DNA of 62,538 bases from an uncultured Bacteroidales bacterium (GTDB lineage Bacteria > Bacteroidota > Bacteroidia > Bacteroidales > UBA932). Of this stretch, positions 24,834 through 34,903 are shown one piece after another. Both the position numbers and the translations under genes were made by a program. The stretch spans positions 1 through 62,538 of the forward strand of contig CAMZGD010000012.1 of NCBI GenBank assembly GCA_947306365.1. The letters run 5' to 3'. Each line of letters begins with the position of its first letter. Position 1 is the stretch's first letter. The notes under the pieces were generated by a model. The model was given only the letters and a program-made list of their open reading frames with translations. It did not search any database and was not told where the DNA came from.

Positions 24834-26099
24834 ATGTTCGCCCTGGCCGACTGCAACAATTTCTTCGCTTCCTGCGAGCGGGTGTTCCGTCCCGACCTGG
24901 AAGGGAAGCCGGTCATCGTGCTGAGCAACAACGACGGCTGTGCCGTGGCGCGGAGCAACGAGGCCAAGGCGCTGGGCATCAAGATGGGCGATCCGTTCTT
25001 CAAGATCCGGGACATCGTGGAGAAGAACCACGTGGCGGTCTTCTCGTCCAACTTTTCCCTGTACGGCGACATGTCGCGCCGGGTGCAGGAAGTGCTGCGG
25101 GCGTATGCGCCTTCGGTCGAACAGTATTCCATCGACGAATCGTTCCTGGATTTCCGCGGGGTGGAGGCCGCCGACCTGGCGGCGTATGCCCGGGAAATCT
25201 CACACGCTTGCCGGAAGATGACCGGGATCCCGGTGTCGGTGGGCGTGGCCCCGACCAAGACCCTGGCCAAGATCGCCTCGAAGCTCTGCAAGCAGTATCC
25301 GAAATTGCAGGGGGGCTGCTGGATGCATCGGCCGCAGGATATCGAGAAAGTGCTCCGCCGTTTCCCGGCGGGCGACGTGTGGGGCATCGGCCGCCGTTCG
25401 TCCAGGAAGCTTGCGACGATGGGCGTCGTCACGGCCTGGGATTATGCCCGGCTCCCGGAACGGGAGGTGCGCAAGGCGTTCGCACTGCCGGGCGTACGTA
25501 CGTGGAAGGAACTGAACGGAACGCCCTGCATCGAATTCGAGGACTATGTCGAACCGAAGCAGTCTATCTGTGTCTCACGCAGCTTTTCAAAGGAAATCAG
25601 GGATTTGGACGAACTTTGCAGCCAGGTGGCTACCTTTGCCGAGTCGGCCGTGACGAAATTGCGGCGCCAGAGATCGCTGGCGCTCGAAATGGCGGCCTTC
25701 GCGATGACCAACCGCTTTCACGAGAACGACCCGCAGACTTTCGCGAGCCGGCTGACCGTCTTTCCCGACGGTACCGACGACCATGCAGCCGTCGTCGTGG
25801 CCGCCGCCGATGCCGTCCGCGCTTTTTTCAATCCCCGGTTCGGCTATAAGAGGGCAGGCGTGGTCTTTACGCGCATCGTCCCGAAAGAAGGCTTCACACG
25901 CTCGCTGTTCCGCGATGCCGATGCGGACCTGCGGGATGAACGCCTGTCGCAGGCCATCGACACGCTGACCGCAGCCTATGGTCCGGGCACGGTCCTGTTC
26001 GGCATCCAGGGCGACGGCCGGGTGCGGAGTGCGCGCCAGCAACAGTCGCCCCGCTACACGACCCGCTGGACCGAGATTCCGAAAGTGACCGTGAAATAA
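24834..26099 (+). CDS. umuC: DNA polymerase V catalytic subunit UmuC
   Basis: A 421-residue Y-family translesion polymerase. Catalytic residues are in ALADCNNFFASCERVF (Asp6) and YSIDESFLDF (about residues 98-107), with the helix-hairpin-helix VWGIGRRSSRKLATMG (about 182-197) and a C-terminal UmuC-type domain. Length is normal. ATG at 24834 is the family start; the open frame upstream overlaps umuD and has no homology. Together with UmuD it replicates past lesions at the cost of mutations. Confidence 0.95.
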   Translation: MFALADCNNFFASCERVFRPDLEGKPVIVLSNNDGCAVARSNEAKALGIKMGDPFFKIRDIVEKNHVAVFSSNFSLYGDMSRRVQEVLRAYAPSVEQYSIDESFLDFRGVEAADLAAYAREISHACRKMTGIPVSVGVAPTKTLAKIASKLCKQYPKLQGGCWMHRPQDIEKVLRRFPAGDVWGIGRRSSRKLATMGVVTAWDYARLPEREVRKAFALPGVRTWKELNGTPCIEFEDYVEPKQSICVSRSFSKEIRDLDELCSQVATFAESAVTKLRRQRSLALEMAAFAMTNRFHENDPQTFASRLTVFPDGTDDHAAVVVAAADAVRAFFNPRFGYKRAGVVFTRIVPKEGFTRSLFRDADADLRDERLSQAIDTLTAAYGPGTVLFGIQGDGRVRSARQQQSPRYTTRWTEIPKVTVK

Positions 26100-26114
26100 C
26101 TGATTGTTGCAAGT

Positions 26115-26771
26115 ATGGAGACCATCGCAAGAATCCACAACGATTTCCCGACCAAGTTCGGGCTGCCGCGGCAGGCGGGACTCGCGCCTTCGCTGCGGTC
26201 GAAGGTCGTGTTCGAGCCGGCGTACCGCATCGCCGAGGCGCTCCGCGGCCTGGAGGGGTTTTCCCATATCTGGCTGATCTGGGGCTTTTCCGCCTCGGAA
26301 GGCTGGTCGCCCACCGTGCGGCCGCCGCGGCTGGGCGGGAACGTGCGGATGGGCGTGTTCGCCACGCGCTCGCCGTACCGGCCGAACCCGATAGGCCTTT
26401 CGTCGGTTCGCCTCGAGGGCATCGAAAAGGATGGGGACAACGGGCTGGTGCTGGTCGTATCGGGTGCGGACCTGATGGACGGTACGCCGATCTATGACAT
26501 CAAGCCGTATCTTCCGGGGGCGGATGTGCATCCCGATGCGTCGGACGGATTCGTCGGGGCGCATCCGCAGCGGCTGCTCGACGTGGATATCGCGCCGGAC
26601 CTGGCAGCCGCCTTGTCGGATTCCCGGCTCGCCACCCTCCGCGAAATCCTGGCGCAGGATCCCCGTCCGGCCTACCAGGACGATCCCGGCCGCCAGTACG
26701 GCCTTTCCTACGCCGGCCTGGAAATCTGCTTCGCGGTCGAAGGCGGCACCGTGCGGGCCTGGCGGAAATAA
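26115..26771 (+). CDS. trmO: tRNA (N6-threonylcarbamoyladenosine(37)-N6)-methyltransferase TrmO
   Basis: A 218-residue TrmO/TsaA-type SAM-dependent methyltransferase that turns t6A37 of threonine tRNAs into m6t6A. Family signatures are GFSHIWLIWGF (about residues 48-58), GVFATRSPYRPNPIGLSSV (about 80-98) and DLMDGTPIYDIKPYLP (about 119-134). The C-terminal part is also of normal size. The gene follows umuC after 15 nt in the same direction, with no visible separate promoter. Confidence 0.93.
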   Translation: METIARIHNDFPTKFGLPRQAGLAPSLRSKVVFEPAYRIAEALRGLEGFSHIWLIWGFSASEGWSPTVRPPRLGGNVRMGVFATRSPYRPNPIGLSSVRLEGIEKDGDNGLVLVVSGADLMDGTPIYDIKPYLPGADVHPDASDGFVGAHPQRLLDVDIAPDLAAALSDSRLATLREILAQDPRPAYQDDPGRQYGLSYAGLEICFAVEGGTVRAWRK

Positions 26772-26775
26772 TTGT

Positions 26776-26783
26776 TATCTTTG
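26776..26783 (+). promoter_or_regulatory. -7 promoter element for fucP, 4 nt from the start codon
   Basis: TATCTTTG is followed by CATT and then ATG at 26788. This spacing predicts a leaderless mRNA for the first gene of the fucose-type cluster. Confidence 0.6.
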
Positions 26784-26787
26784 CATT

Positions 26788-28092
26788 ATGAAGAAACCTG
26801 CGATCCTGCACACGCGCGACGGTGTCAGCTATGTGCTCCCGTTCGTTCTGATCACCTGTTGCTTCGCCCTGTGGGGCTTTGCCAACGACATCACCAATCC
26901 GATGGTCAAGTCTTTTTCGAAGATATTCCGGATGAGTGTCACGCAGGGGTCGCTGGTGCAGGTGGCCTTCTACGGCGGGTATTTCGCGATGGCGCTGCCC
27001 GCCGCACTATTCATCAAGCGTTTCAGCTACAAGACGGGCATCCTGGTCGGCCTGGGACTCTATGCCGTCGGGGCGCTGCTGTTTCTGCCGGCCGCTTCGA
27101 TCGGTACGTACGGGCCTTTCCTGGCGGCGTATTTCATCCTGACGTGCGGCCTGAGCTTCCTGGAGACCAGTGCCAATCCGTTCGTGCTGTCGATGGGCGA
27201 ACCGGCCGACGCGACGCGCCGGCTGAACCTGGCCCAGTCGTTCAATCCGATCGGCTCCCTGTGCGGGATGTGGGTGGCGATGCATTACATCCAGGCGCGG
27301 ATGAATCCCATGCCTAGCGCGGAACGGGCACAGCTCGACGCGGATTCGTTCGAAGCGTTGAAGGCGGCGGACCTGTCGGTGGTCGTACGGCCTTATGCCG
27401 CCATCGGCATCGTGCTCGCCGTCCTGTTCGTCCTTGTGCTGCTGACACGGATTCCCGTCCTCCGGACAGGAGATGCCGGGGTGTCGCGGGCGTTTGGCCC
27501 GAGCGTGAGGCGGCTGTTCGCCAACAAGGCGTACCGGGAAGGCGTCGTGGCGCAGTTCTTCTATGTGGGCGCGCAGATCACCTGTTGGACGTTCATCATC
27601 CAGTATGGCACTTCGGTCTTCATGCGGGAGGGGATGGGCGAACAGGCGGCGGAGATTCTGTCGCAGCGGCTCAACATCGTGGCGATGGTCCTTTTCTGCG
27701 GTTCGCGCTTCCTCTGTACGTGGCTGCTCAGGTTCGTCAGGCCTGAACGGCTGCTTTCGGTGTTCTCGGCGCTGGCGATGGTCCTGTCGCTGGCGGTCAT
27801 CGGACTGGACAGCCGTGCCGGCGTGTATTGCCTGGTGGCTGTGTCGGCGTGCATGTCGCTGATGTTCCCCACCATCTACGGCATCGCCCTCAAGGATACC
27901 GGCCCCGATGCGGAGATCGGATCCGCCGGGCTCATCATGGCCATCCTCGGCGGTTCGCTGCTGCCTCCGCTGCAGGCGATGGTCATCGACGGCGGCCATA
28001 CGGCCCTTTCCTTCGTCGTGCCGCTGGCCTGCTTCGCCGTCGTACTGCTTTTCGCATTGCGCCGGGGCGTTTCGAACCATAAAACCGTGTAG
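26788..28092 (+). CDS. fucP: L-fucose:H+ symporter FucP-type MFS transporter
   Basis: A 434-residue major facilitator protein with about 12 membrane helices. It carries FucP/GluP-subfamily sequence such as LWGFANDITNPMVKSF (about residues 24-39), SFLETSANPFVLSMG (about 122-136) and NLAQSFNPIGSLCG. Homologues bring in L-fucose or, in Bacteroidota, sometimes other hexoses. The neighbours (a sugar nucleotidyltransferase/kinase-like fusion and a mutarotase) support fucose or a related deoxy sugar. Six nt separate it from the next gene. The start follows the -7 element by only 4 nt. Confidence 0.88.
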   Translation: MKKPAILHTRDGVSYVLPFVLITCCFALWGFANDITNPMVKSFSKIFRMSVTQGSLVQVAFYGGYFAMALPAALFIKRFSYKTGILVGLGLYAVGALLFLPAASIGTYGPFLAAYFILTCGLSFLETSANPFVLSMGEPADATRRLNLAQSFNPIGSLCGMWVAMHYIQARMNPMPSAERAQLDADSFEALKAADLSVVVRPYAAIGIVLAVLFVLVLLTRIPVLRTGDAGVSRAFGPSVRRLFANKAYREGVVAQFFYVGAQITCWTFIIQYGTSVFMREGMGEQAAEILSQRLNIVAMVLFCGSRFLCTWLLRFVRPERLLSVFSALAMVLSLAVIGLDSRAGVYCLVAVSACMSLMFPTIYGIALKDTGPDAEIGSAGLIMAILGGSLLPPLQAMVIDGGHTALSFVVPLACFAVVLLFALRRGVSNHKTV

Positions 28093-28098
28093 GGACGC

Positions 28099-29268
28099 AT
28101 GGAAACGAATCAAAAGAAAGTGTTCGTCAGTGGCTGTTACGACCTGCTGCACAGCGGGCACGTGGAGTTTTTCCGGCAGGCGTCGGCCTACGGCGACCTG
28201 TATGTGGGCATCGGCTCCGACGAGACCATCCTTCACTACAAGAACCATCGTCCGCTCTACAATGAAAAGGAGCGGCTCTTCATGGTCAAGGCCATCCGCT
28301 ACGTGACGGATGCGTTCGTCAATTCCGGCAGCGGGGTGATGGATTTCGTTCCCGAAGTGGAACGGCTCCGGCCGGACGTCTTCGTCGTGAATGAAGACGG
28401 CGACACGGCGGAGAAGCGCTGCTTCTGTGCGGAACGGGGCATCCGTTACGTCGTGTTGCGCCGCATTCCGCAGGACGGTCTCGCGCCGCGTTCCAGCACG
28501 GAATTGAAAGATACGCTCTGCCGGATTCCCACGCGGCTGGACCTGGCCGGAACCTGGATCGACCAGCCGTATGTGAGCTGCCTCGCACCGGGCTGGGCCA
28601 TTACGGTCTCCCTCGAACCGACGTTCGAGATCCGGGAACGGTGCGGCCTGTCGACCTCCACGCGCAATATGATCCGGAAGATCTGGCCCGTCCGGCTTCC
28701 GGAAATGGACCCCGAGATGCTGGCCAAGCTGGTTTTCTGTTTCGAGAACGATCCCGAGCGGAGCGACGGCATCGTTTCCGGTGCGCAGGACAGCATCGGC
28801 ATCTGCGTGCCCGGCCTCTGCCGCCATTACTACGACAACCGTTTCTGGCCGGAAAAGATCGAAACCTGCTCAGATGAGACGACTCTTTCCTGGCTGGAGG
28901 AGCGCCTGTGCCTGATTCCGATGTTTCCGCGCCGGCCGGGGTGCTCGGTGGTGGAGGGGAAGGATCTCAGGGTGCCCAAGGTGCGCGCGCTGGCATCAGC
29001 GGCGGAACGTTGCTGGAATGCCATCCTGGCCCGGGACCTGGCTGGATTTGCGGCAGCCTACAAGGCGTCATTCGAAGCGCAGGTAGCGCTGTTCCCGGCC
29101 ATGATCCAGCCGGGGGTGCAGGACTTCATCGACCGCTATGCCGCGTTGGACGGCGTCCTGGCGTGGAAAATGCCGGGTGCGGGCGGAGGCGGCTACCTGG
29201 CCCTGGTCTGCCGCGATAGGGATTCTTTCCCGGAAGGGGCCATTCCATTGAAAATCAGAAGAAAATGA
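28099..29268 (+). CDS. Cytidylyltransferase-type nucleotidyltransferase fused to a divergent GHMP-kinase-like domain
   Basis: A 389-residue two-part protein. Residues about 6-140 form a cytidylyltransferase-like fold with the HSGH (HxGH) motif in SGCYDLLHSGHVEFFRQA and the C-terminal RSSTEL (R-x-S-S-T) nucleotide loop. Residues about 145-389 resemble GHMP sugar kinases: RLDLAGTWIDQPYV (motif 1), SGAQDSIGI, and the glycine-rich PGAGGGGYLAL (motif 3). The usual Pro-x-x-x-Gly-Leu-x-Ser-Ser ATP loop is not evident, so kinase activity is doubtful. It may activate or sense a fucose-type sugar, analogous in layout to Fkp but with a different nucleotidyl domain. Its end overlaps the mutarotase start. 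Confidence 0.7.
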   Translation: METNQKKVFVSGCYDLLHSGHVEFFRQASAYGDLYVGIGSDETILHYKNHRPLYNEKERLFMVKAIRYVTDAFVNSGSGVMDFVPEVERLRPDVFVVNEDGDTAEKRCFCAERGIRYVVLRRIPQDGLAPRSSTELKDTLCRIPTRLDLAGTWIDQPYVSCLAPGWAITVSLEPTFEIRERCGLSTSTRNMIRKIWPVRLPEMDPEMLAKLVFCFENDPERSDGIVSGAQDSIGICVPGLCRHYYDNRFWPEKIETCSDETTLSWLEERLCLIPMFPRRPGCSVVEGKDLRVPKVRALASAAERCWNAILARDLAGFAAAYKASFEAQVALFPAMIQPGVQDFIDRYAALDGVLAWKMPGAGGGGYLALVCRDRDSFPEGAIPLKIRRK

Positions 29269-29606
29269 AACGATTTTGCCAGACCCTCGAACTTCGGGAC
29301 GACCCGGAATCGATTGAACGCTATGTGGCTGCGCACGCGCACGTTTGGCCGGAGGTCCAGGCCGGAATCCGTGCGGTCGGGATCCTCGACATGCAGATCT
29401 TCCGGCGCGGAAACCGGCTGTTCATGATCATGGATACCGTCGACGACTTCGATTTCGTCAAAGACAACGCCCGCCTGGCAACCCTTCCCCGGCAGGCTGA
29501 ATGGGAATCCTTCGTCGCCCGGTTCCAGGGCTGTGACCCGGCCGCTCCCTCCACGGCCAAATGGCAGCTGATGGACAAGGTCTTCGAACTGGAGAAGGGA
29601 TCGTAG
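29265..29606 (+). CDS. L-rhamnose/L-fucose mutarotase family protein
   Basis: A 113-residue protein of the RhaM-like mutarotase family, which speeds alpha/beta anomer exchange of 6-deoxy-hexoses. The family pattern is clear: MKRFCQTLELRDDPESIERY at the start, HAHVWPEVQAGIRAVGILDM with the catalytic-region His, and a C-terminal W-x-x-MDKVFEL. The gene overlaps the end of the nucleotidyltransferase fusion by 4 nt (ATGA), so it is co-translated. Location behind fucP suggests L-fucose as substrate. Confidence 0.88.
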   Translation: MKRFCQTLELRDDPESIERYVAAHAHVWPEVQAGIRAVGILDMQIFRRGNRLFMIMDTVDDFDFVKDNARLATLPRQAEWESFVARFQGCDPAAPSTAKWQLMDKVFELEKGS

Positions 29607-29628
29607 TATTGTTGGACTTTGCAAAGAT

Positions 29629-30210
29629 ATGACACGATTTGAAGATATCAAGGCCTTTGCGTTCGATGTGGACGGGGTCTTCACCGACGGCCTGGTGCTG
29701 GCGACGCCGGACGGCGACCTGCTCCGTCAGTTCAATTCGAAGGATTGCTATGCCGTACGGACTGCCGTAAACAACGGCTTTCCCTGCGCGATCATTACAG
29801 GCGGTGTTTCGCAGAGCCTGCTTCACCGGTCCCGCTCCCTGGGCGTCGAAGACAGGCATCTCTATATGTTGTCGAAAGACAAGGAAGTCGATTTCCTTCA
29901 CTTCTGCCGGAGCGTCGGCCTCGAGCCGGCGCAGGTCGCATTTGTGGGCGATGACATCCCGGATATCCCGGCGATGGAGGCCGCCGGCCTGGGCGTCTGT
30001 CCGGCGGATGCCGTGGCGGAGGTCCGTTCCGCGGCCAGCCTCGTGTCGCTGTATCCCGGCGGCCGCGGCTGCATCCGGGATCTGGTCGAACGGGTACTCA
30101 AGGCGCAGGGCTGCTGGAAGTTCGACCCGAAGGACCCCTGGAAGGGCAGCCATCCCGATTCGGTCACGAAATACGCGAAGATGACAGGAAAGAATCTTGA
30201 AAATGTTTGA
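29629..30210 (+). CDS. kdsC: 3-deoxy-D-manno-octulosonate 8-phosphate phosphatase (KdsC family)
   Basis: A 193-residue capless HAD phosphatase of the KdsC type, giving free KDO for lipopolysaccharide core synthesis. Motif I is AFDVDGVFTDG (about residues 11-21), motif II AIITGG, and motif IV VAFVGDDIPDIPAM (about 102-115). The family normally works as a tetramer. The length is slightly above E. coli KdsC owing to a C-terminal extension that ends in a basic tail. It follows the mutarotase by 22 nt and overlaps maf, so both belong to the same transcription unit. Other C0-HAD sugar phosphatases cannot be fully excluded. Confidence 0.85.
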   Translation: MTRFEDIKAFAFDVDGVFTDGLVLATPDGDLLRQFNSKDCYAVRTAVNNGFPCAIITGGVSQSLLHRSRSLGVEDRHLYMLSKDKEVDFLHFCRSVGLEPAQVAFVGDDIPDIPAMEAAGLGVCPADAVAEVRSAASLVSLYPGGRGCIRDLVERVLKAQGCWKFDPKDPWKGSHPDSVTKYAKMTGKNLENV

Positions 30211-30781
30211 GGATTATACTTTTACGCTGGCGTCGGCATCGCCCCGCCGGCGCGAACTGCTGAAAGGGCTCGATATCGCGTTCTCGGTCGAGCCGGGGAA
30301 GGACGAACGCGAAGCGTTCAGCGCCGACCTGCCCCATACGGCAATCCCGGCGTTTCTCGCCCGCCACAAGTCCGAAACCTTCCATCGTGACCTCGCGCCC
30401 CGGGAAGTGCTGATCACCGCCGACACCCTCGTCTTTCTCGACGAGCAGATCCTGGGCAAACCCCGCGACCGTGCCGAAGCGGCCGAAATGCTCCGCGCCC
30501 TGTCCGGACGCACCCATACGGTGACCACCGGCGTCGCCCTGCGGACGAGGGAGCGGCTGCACTGCTTCAGCGACACGACCGAAGTGGACTTCAAGGTCTT
30601 GACGGACGAAGAAACAGACTACTACATCGACCGCTACCGGCCATTCGACAAGGCCGGCGCCTATGGCGTCCAGGAATGGATCGGCTACGTGGGCATCACC
30701 GCTATCCGCGGCTCCTACTTCAACGTGATGGGGCTCCCGGTCCAGCGGCTCTACACAGAATTATGTGGTTTCCTTTGCTGA
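30203..30781 (+). CDS. Maf-like nucleoside triphosphate pyrophosphatase
   Basis: A 192-residue Maf protein, a house-cleaning pyrophosphatase for dTTP/UTP or modified nucleotides. Signature segments are LASASPRRRELL (about residues 8-19), ITADTLVFLDEQILGKPRD (about 66-84), which holds the catalytic Asp, and DKAGAYGVQEW (about 151-161). ATG at 30203 is preferred to TTG at 30197. It overlaps kdsC by 8 nt at its start, and its last 62 nt overlap the 3' end of the convergent fucose-isomerase-like gene. Confidence 0.92.
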   Translation: MFEDYTFTLASASPRRRELLKGLDIAFSVEPGKDEREAFSADLPHTAIPAFLARHKSETFHRDLAPREVLITADTLVFLDEQILGKPRDRAEAAEMLRALSGRTHTVTTGVALRTRERLHCFSDTTEVDFKVLTDEETDYYIDRYRPFDKAGAYGVQEWIGYVGITAIRGSYFNVMGLPVQRLYTELCGFLC

Positions 30782-32057
30782 CGCGCAGGAAACGGTCGAA
30801 TTCCGCTTCCGAAGAGAAGCGGAAGCGGATCTGCGTGCGGCAGCGCTGGACGATGTTGGTGTTCATGATGAGGTCGCCCGTCGTTTCATAATACCGGTCC
30901 AGCTTCTCTCCCGAAATCTTGAGGATGCGGTAAGGCCCGCTCGGTACGCTGCCGGCGATGCCGATGCCTGTCCGGGACTCGAAATGCGAGGGCAGGCGGT
31001 ACCCGTGGACTATTTTCATCGGAATCGTGCAGTGGGCGAAGTCGATGGTGCATTCCTTCCGGTTGGAAGAGGCGGGGTTGGCCATGAAGGCCGGTTCCCC
31101 GAACGCGTAACTGGCATAGAGCATCGTCCACAGGGCGGGGATGTCGCCTTCGCAACCGGCGATGATACCCTCGTCGTTGAGGAGCGAAAGGGCCAGGCAG
31201 GCTGTGGTACGGCAACTGCCGAGAATGCCGAAGCACTTCAACGTCAGTGCGTTCAAGGTATATTGCGTGCAGATTTTCCGCAGGGCGGCATACATCCGGG
31301 CCGCATCGCGCAGGTCGGCCGGGGTGCGGCCGTCGGTAAGGAACCCTTCCATCCGGGCGACGATCCTTTCCACTTCCGGATCGTCGGCTGCGGTGCCGGC
31401 ATACGCGGCTTCCAGTTCCTGCAGCCCGATATCCTGGAATCTGGCGCCGTAGGTCTTTTCCACGGTCTCCCGGTCGATGCCGGAGGAAATGAGCCAGCCG
31501 CTCGCGCCGCCGATCAGGCCGATGCGGGTTTTCTCGAAAGCTTTCAGTACGCTGCGGGAGAACCTGGGCAACGGATCGGAGGGCGTGGGCGCGTCGGGCA
31601 TTCCGGTCCCGCCGAAAAGTTCCTGCGCGAACTGGTCGAAAAACACCGGGTCATAGTCGAGCGGGGCATTGAACAGCGTGCTGGCGATACCCCGTTGCGA
31701 GAGATAGGTCTGGATTTCGAACGAGGCGGCGAAGGAGTTGTGCAGGCCGTCACTCAGCAGCAGGACGGGATGAGGCAGCACGTCGACGTAGTCCTTGAAA
31801 ATCTCCTCGGTTCCGCCGGTGGCGATGAAACAGACCGTCTTCCGGTTTGCTTCGTGCCGCAGGTCCAGGCGGCCGGTCCGGCCGCCGTCGATCAGTCCTT
31901 CAAGGGCGGGACGGCCGGTGGGAAGCATCGAGGGGTAGGTGATCTCGAGGTTCGCGAAACGGCGGATGCCTTCAAACAAGGCTTTCCGGGCGCCGATCAC
32001 GCTTTCGCTGTCGTGCAGCGCCGACGAGAAGATGACGAGATTGATTCTGTTGTGCAT
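30720..32057 (-). CDS. L-fucose isomerase-like C-terminal domain protein
   Basis: A 445-residue protein resembling the fucose/arabinose isomerase fold found in many Bacteroidota genomes. It has an N-terminal [19 protein letters not shown], a central [11 protein letters not shown] segment, an [22 protein letters not shown] region (residues grouped around a conserved E, C, D and H set), and a C-terminal strand-rich part. It lacks obvious full identity with classic FucI (about 590 aa), so activity is uncertain. The promoter TATCTTTG (32108-32101) is 43 nt upstream. ATG at 32057 was chosen as the first Met after that promoter. The 3' end overlaps maf by 62 nt. Confidence 0.75.
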   Translation of the reverse strand: MHNRINLVIFSSALHDSESVIGARKALFEGIRRFANLEITYPSMLPTGRPALEGLIDGGRTGRLDLRHEANRKTVCFIATGGTEEIFKDYVDVLPHPVLLLSDGLHNSFAASFEIQTYLSQRGIASTLFNAPLDYDPVFFDQFAQELFGGTGMPDAPTPSDPLPRFSRSVLKAFEKTRIGLIGGASGWLISSGIDRETVEKTYGARFQDIGLQELEAAYAGTAADDPEVERIVARMEGFLTDGRTPADLRDAARMYAALRKICTQYTLNALTLKCFGILGSCRTTACLALSLLNDEGIIAGCEGDIPALWTMLYASYAFGEPAFMANPASSNRKECTIDFAHCTIPMKIVHGYRLPSHFESRTGIGIAGSVPSGPYRILKISGEKLDRYYETTGDLIMNTNIVQRCRTQIRFRFSSEAEFDRFLRVSKGNHIILCRAAGPGAPSR

Positions 32058-32100
32058 GGTCCGGTCCGTGGATAAACGTTTATAAACGGGTAACGGTATG

Positions 32101-32128
32101 CAAAGATACGATAATTTCATTAAATTTG
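32101..32128. promoter_or_regulatory. Divergent -7 promoter elements (isomerase-like gene and valS)
   Basis: Minus strand TATCTTTG (32108-32101) and plus strand TAAATTTG (32121-32128). The valS leader of about 40 nt contains a short CCCGGC/GCCGG hairpin. Confidence 0.55.
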
Positions 32129-32173
32129 CAGGTTAAATGGATGCCCGGCCATGCCGGACGCGACAAAAGAGTT

Positions 32174-34879
32174 ATGGATATTTCCGCAAAATACGACCCC
32201 TCGCAGACCGAGGACAAATGGTACCAGTACTGGCTGGCGCATAAATTCTTCCATTCGGAACCGGACGGGCGTGAGCCTTATACCGTGGTGATTCCGCCGC
32301 CGAACGTGACAGGCGTGCTCCATATGGGCCATATGATGAACAACACCCTGCAGGACGTGCTGGTCCGCCGCGCACGGATGCTCGGCAGGAACGCCCTCTG
32401 GGTTCCCGGCACCGACCACGCATCCATCGCCACGGAGGCCAAGGTGGTGGGACGCCTCGCGGAGCAGGGGATCCGCAAGCAGGACCTTTCGCGGGAAGCG
32501 TTCCTGGAACACGCCTGGAACTGGACTCGGGAGCACGGCGGCATCATCCTCAAGCAGCTGCGCCGCCTGGGCGCGAGCTGCGACTGGGACCGCACCGCCT
32601 TCACGATGGACGAAGTCCGTTCTGAAAGCGTGCTCCGCGTTTTCTGCGACCTGTACGACAAGGGGCTCATCTACCGTGGCCTGCGGATGGTGAACTGGGA
32701 TCCGAAGGCGCAGACGGCCCTCTCGAACATCGAGGTGGTCTACAAGGAGGAGCATTCCAAGCTGTATTACCTGCGATACTATGTGGCCGACCAGGATGCG
32801 GTCCGGCCGGCCGGCGGGGAGGAAGAAGTGCTGCATCGCGATGCGCAGGGCCGCTACTATGCGGTGGTGGCCACCACGCGCCCCGAGACCATCATGGGCG
32901 ATACGGCGATGTGCATCAACCCGAAAGACCCGAAGAACCAGTGGCTGCGCGGCCGTCGCGTCATCGTGCCGCTCGTGAACCGCGAAATCCCGGTCATCGA
33001 AGACCGCTACGTGGACATCGAGTTCGGCACGGGCTGCCTGAAGGTAACGCCGGCCCACGACGTGAACGACTACAACCTGGGCAAGACGCACCATCTTGAG
33101 ACCATCGACATCTTCAATCCCGACGGCACCATCAGCGACCAGTCGCCGATCTACGTCGGCCTGGACCGCAACGTCGTGCGCAAGCAGATCGCCCGGGACC
33201 TGGAAGCGGCCGGCCTGATGGAAAAGGTGGAGGACTATCTGAACAAGGTGGGGTATTCCGAGCGGAACCAGGACACGGCGGTGGAGCCGCGCCTGTGCAA
33301 GCAGTGGTACCTGAAGATGCCGCACCTGGCCGAAATCGCGCTCAAGCCTGTGCTGGATGGCGAGATCAGGTTCTATCCCGAGAAATTCACGGGCAGTTAC
33401 CGCCAGTGGCTCGAGAATATCGACGACTGGTGCATCAGCCGCCAGCTCTGGTGGGGACACCGCATTCCTGCGTATTATCTCCCGACCCCGGAAGGGGAGG
33501 AGGAACGCTTCGTCGTGGCCATGAACCCCGAAGAGGCGCTGGAGAAGGCCCGCCGGATCGCGGGATTCGAGCACCTGAAGGCCGAAGACCTCCGGCACGA
33601 CGAGGACGCGCTCGACACGTGGTTCAGCAGCTGGCTCTGGCCGGTTTCGCTGTTCGACGGCATCCGCAACCCCGGTAATCCCGAGATCGAATACTACTAT
33701 CCGACCAGCGACCTGGTCACGGCGCCCGACATCATCTTCTTCTGGGTGGCCCGGATGATCATGGCCGGCGAGGAATATATGAAGGACGTGCCGTTCCGCA
33801 ACGTCTATTTCACCGGCATCGTGCGCGACAAGCTGGGCCGCAAGATGAGCAAGCAGCTCGGCAATTCGCCCGACCCGATCGCCCTGATCGAGAAATACGG
33901 TGCCGACGGCGTGCGCCTGGGCATCCTGCTCTGCACTTCGGCCGGCAACGACATCCTGTTCGACGAGACGCAGGTGGAGCAGGGCCGCAATTTCAGCAAC
34001 AAGATATGGAACGCGTTCCGGCTCGTGAAGGGCTGGACGGTGGCCGACGTGCCGCAGAGCGAGGCCTGCCGCATGGCGGTGGACTGGTTCCGCGCCCGTC
34101 TTTCCCAGACCGCCGCGCAGATGCACCGCGACTACGGGAATTTCCGCATCAACGACGCTGTGATGGGCGTCTACAAGTGCTTCTGGGACGATTTCTGCGC
34201 GTGGTACCTGGAACTGGTGAAACCCGCCTTCGTGGATGGCGTGCAGCAGCCGCTCGACCGCGCTACCTATGCTGCGACGCTTGAATTCTTCGACGCGCTG
34301 CTCAAGCTGCTGCATCCGGTGATGCCGTTCATCACCGAGGAGCTGTGGCAGGCGCTGGAGGAGCGGGGCGAAGGGGCGACGATCATGTTCCAGCAGATGC
34401 CGCTCGGCGGTGCGTTCGACGGGCAGCTGGTGGCGGATTTTGCGACGGCCTGCGAAGTGGTCGTGGCCGTGCGTGCGCTGCGCCAGGCCAAGAACATCGG
34501 ACCGAAGGAGCCGCTCAGGCTGCAGGTGAAGGGTGCTTTCCCGCCGGCGATGGTGCCGGTGGTGCAGAAGATGGCGTTCGTGGACGGCGTCGAGGCCGTG
34601 GATGCCTTCGCCGGCGCCGGCGAGGTGTTCATGGTGGGTACCACGGAGTTCAACGTGCCGCTCGACGGCCATATCGACCTTTCGGCTGAAATCGCGAAGG
34701 TCGAGGCGGAAATCCAGCGCTACGAAGGCTTCCTGCGCGGGGTGAACGCCAAGCTCTCGAACGAGAAGTTCGTGGCCAACGCACCGGCGAAAGTGGTGGA
34801 GACCGAGCGCAGGAAACTGGCTGACGCAACGACCAAGATTGAGAATCTGCAGGCGCGGCTGATAGCGCTGAAAAAATAA
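32174..34879 (+). CDS. valS: Valyl-tRNA synthetase
   Basis: A 901-residue class I aminoacyl-tRNA synthetase that charges tRNA-Val. Visible: the HIGH-type motif [16 protein letters not shown] (about residues 40-55), the CP1 editing domain (about 190-350) with [12 protein letters not shown], the KMSKS motif as [14 protein letters not shown] (about 556-569), the anticodon-binding domain and a C-terminal coiled coil typical of ValRS. The ATG at 32174 gives the standard start [21 protein letters not shown] tRNA-Val gene lies elsewhere in the window. The large antisense frame over it is a composition artefact. Confidence 0.97.
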   Translation: MDISAKYDPSQTEDKWYQYWLAHKFFHSEPDGREPYTVVIPPPNVTGVLHMGHMMNNTLQDVLVRRARMLGRNALWVPGTDHASIATEAKVVGRLAEQGIRKQDLSREAFLEHAWNWTREHGGIILKQLRRLGASCDWDRTAFTMDEVRSESVLRVFCDLYDKGLIYRGLRMVNWDPKAQTALSNIEVVYKEEHSKLYYLRYYVADQDAVRPAGGEEEVLHRDAQGRYYAVVATTRPETIMGDTAMCINPKDPKNQWLRGRRVIVPLVNREIPVIEDRYVDIEFGTGCLKVTPAHDVNDYNLGKTHHLETIDIFNPDGTISDQSPIYVGLDRNVVRKQIARDLEAAGLMEKVEDYLNKVGYSERNQDTAVEPRLCKQWYLKMPHLAEIALKPVLDGEIRFYPEKFTGSYRQWLENIDDWCISRQLWWGHRIPAYYLPTPEGEEERFVVAMNPEEALEKARRIAGFEHLKAEDLRHDEDALDTWFSSWLWPVSLFDGIRNPGNPEIEYYYPTSDLVTAPDIIFFWVARMIMAGEEYMKDVPFRNVYFTGIVRDKLGRKMSKQLGNSPDPIALIEKYGADGVRLGILLCTSAGNDILFDETQVEQGRNFSNKIWNAFRLVKGWTVADVPQSEACRMAVDWFRARLSQTAAQMHRDYGNFRINDAVMGVYKCFWDDFCAWYLELVKPAFVDGVQQPLDRATYAATLEFFDALLKLLHPVMPFITEELWQALEERGEGATIMFQQMPLGGAFDGQLVADFATACEVVVAVRALRQAKNIGPKEPLRLQVKGAFPPAMVPVVQKMAFVDGVEAVDAFAGAGEVFMVGTTEFNVPLDGHIDLSAEIAKVEAEIQRYEGFLRGVNAKLSNEKFVANAPAKVVETERRKLADATTKIENLQARLIALKK

Positions 34880-34903
34880 GTAAATCATTAAAAACGAGCG
34901 ACT

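Noticed and set aside
27007-28827. A 606-codon minus-strand frame across fucP and the nucleotidyltransferase fusion
   Set aside because: Same artefact: rich in His, Arg, Gln and Asp with no family signature, while both plus-strand genes have clear motifs.
32120-34888. A 922-codon open frame on the minus strand across the whole of valS
   Set aside because: It mirrors a well-conserved valS gene and has low-complexity His/Val/Leu/Arg-rich sequence typical of antisense frames in GC-rich DNA. No motif or promoter supports it.
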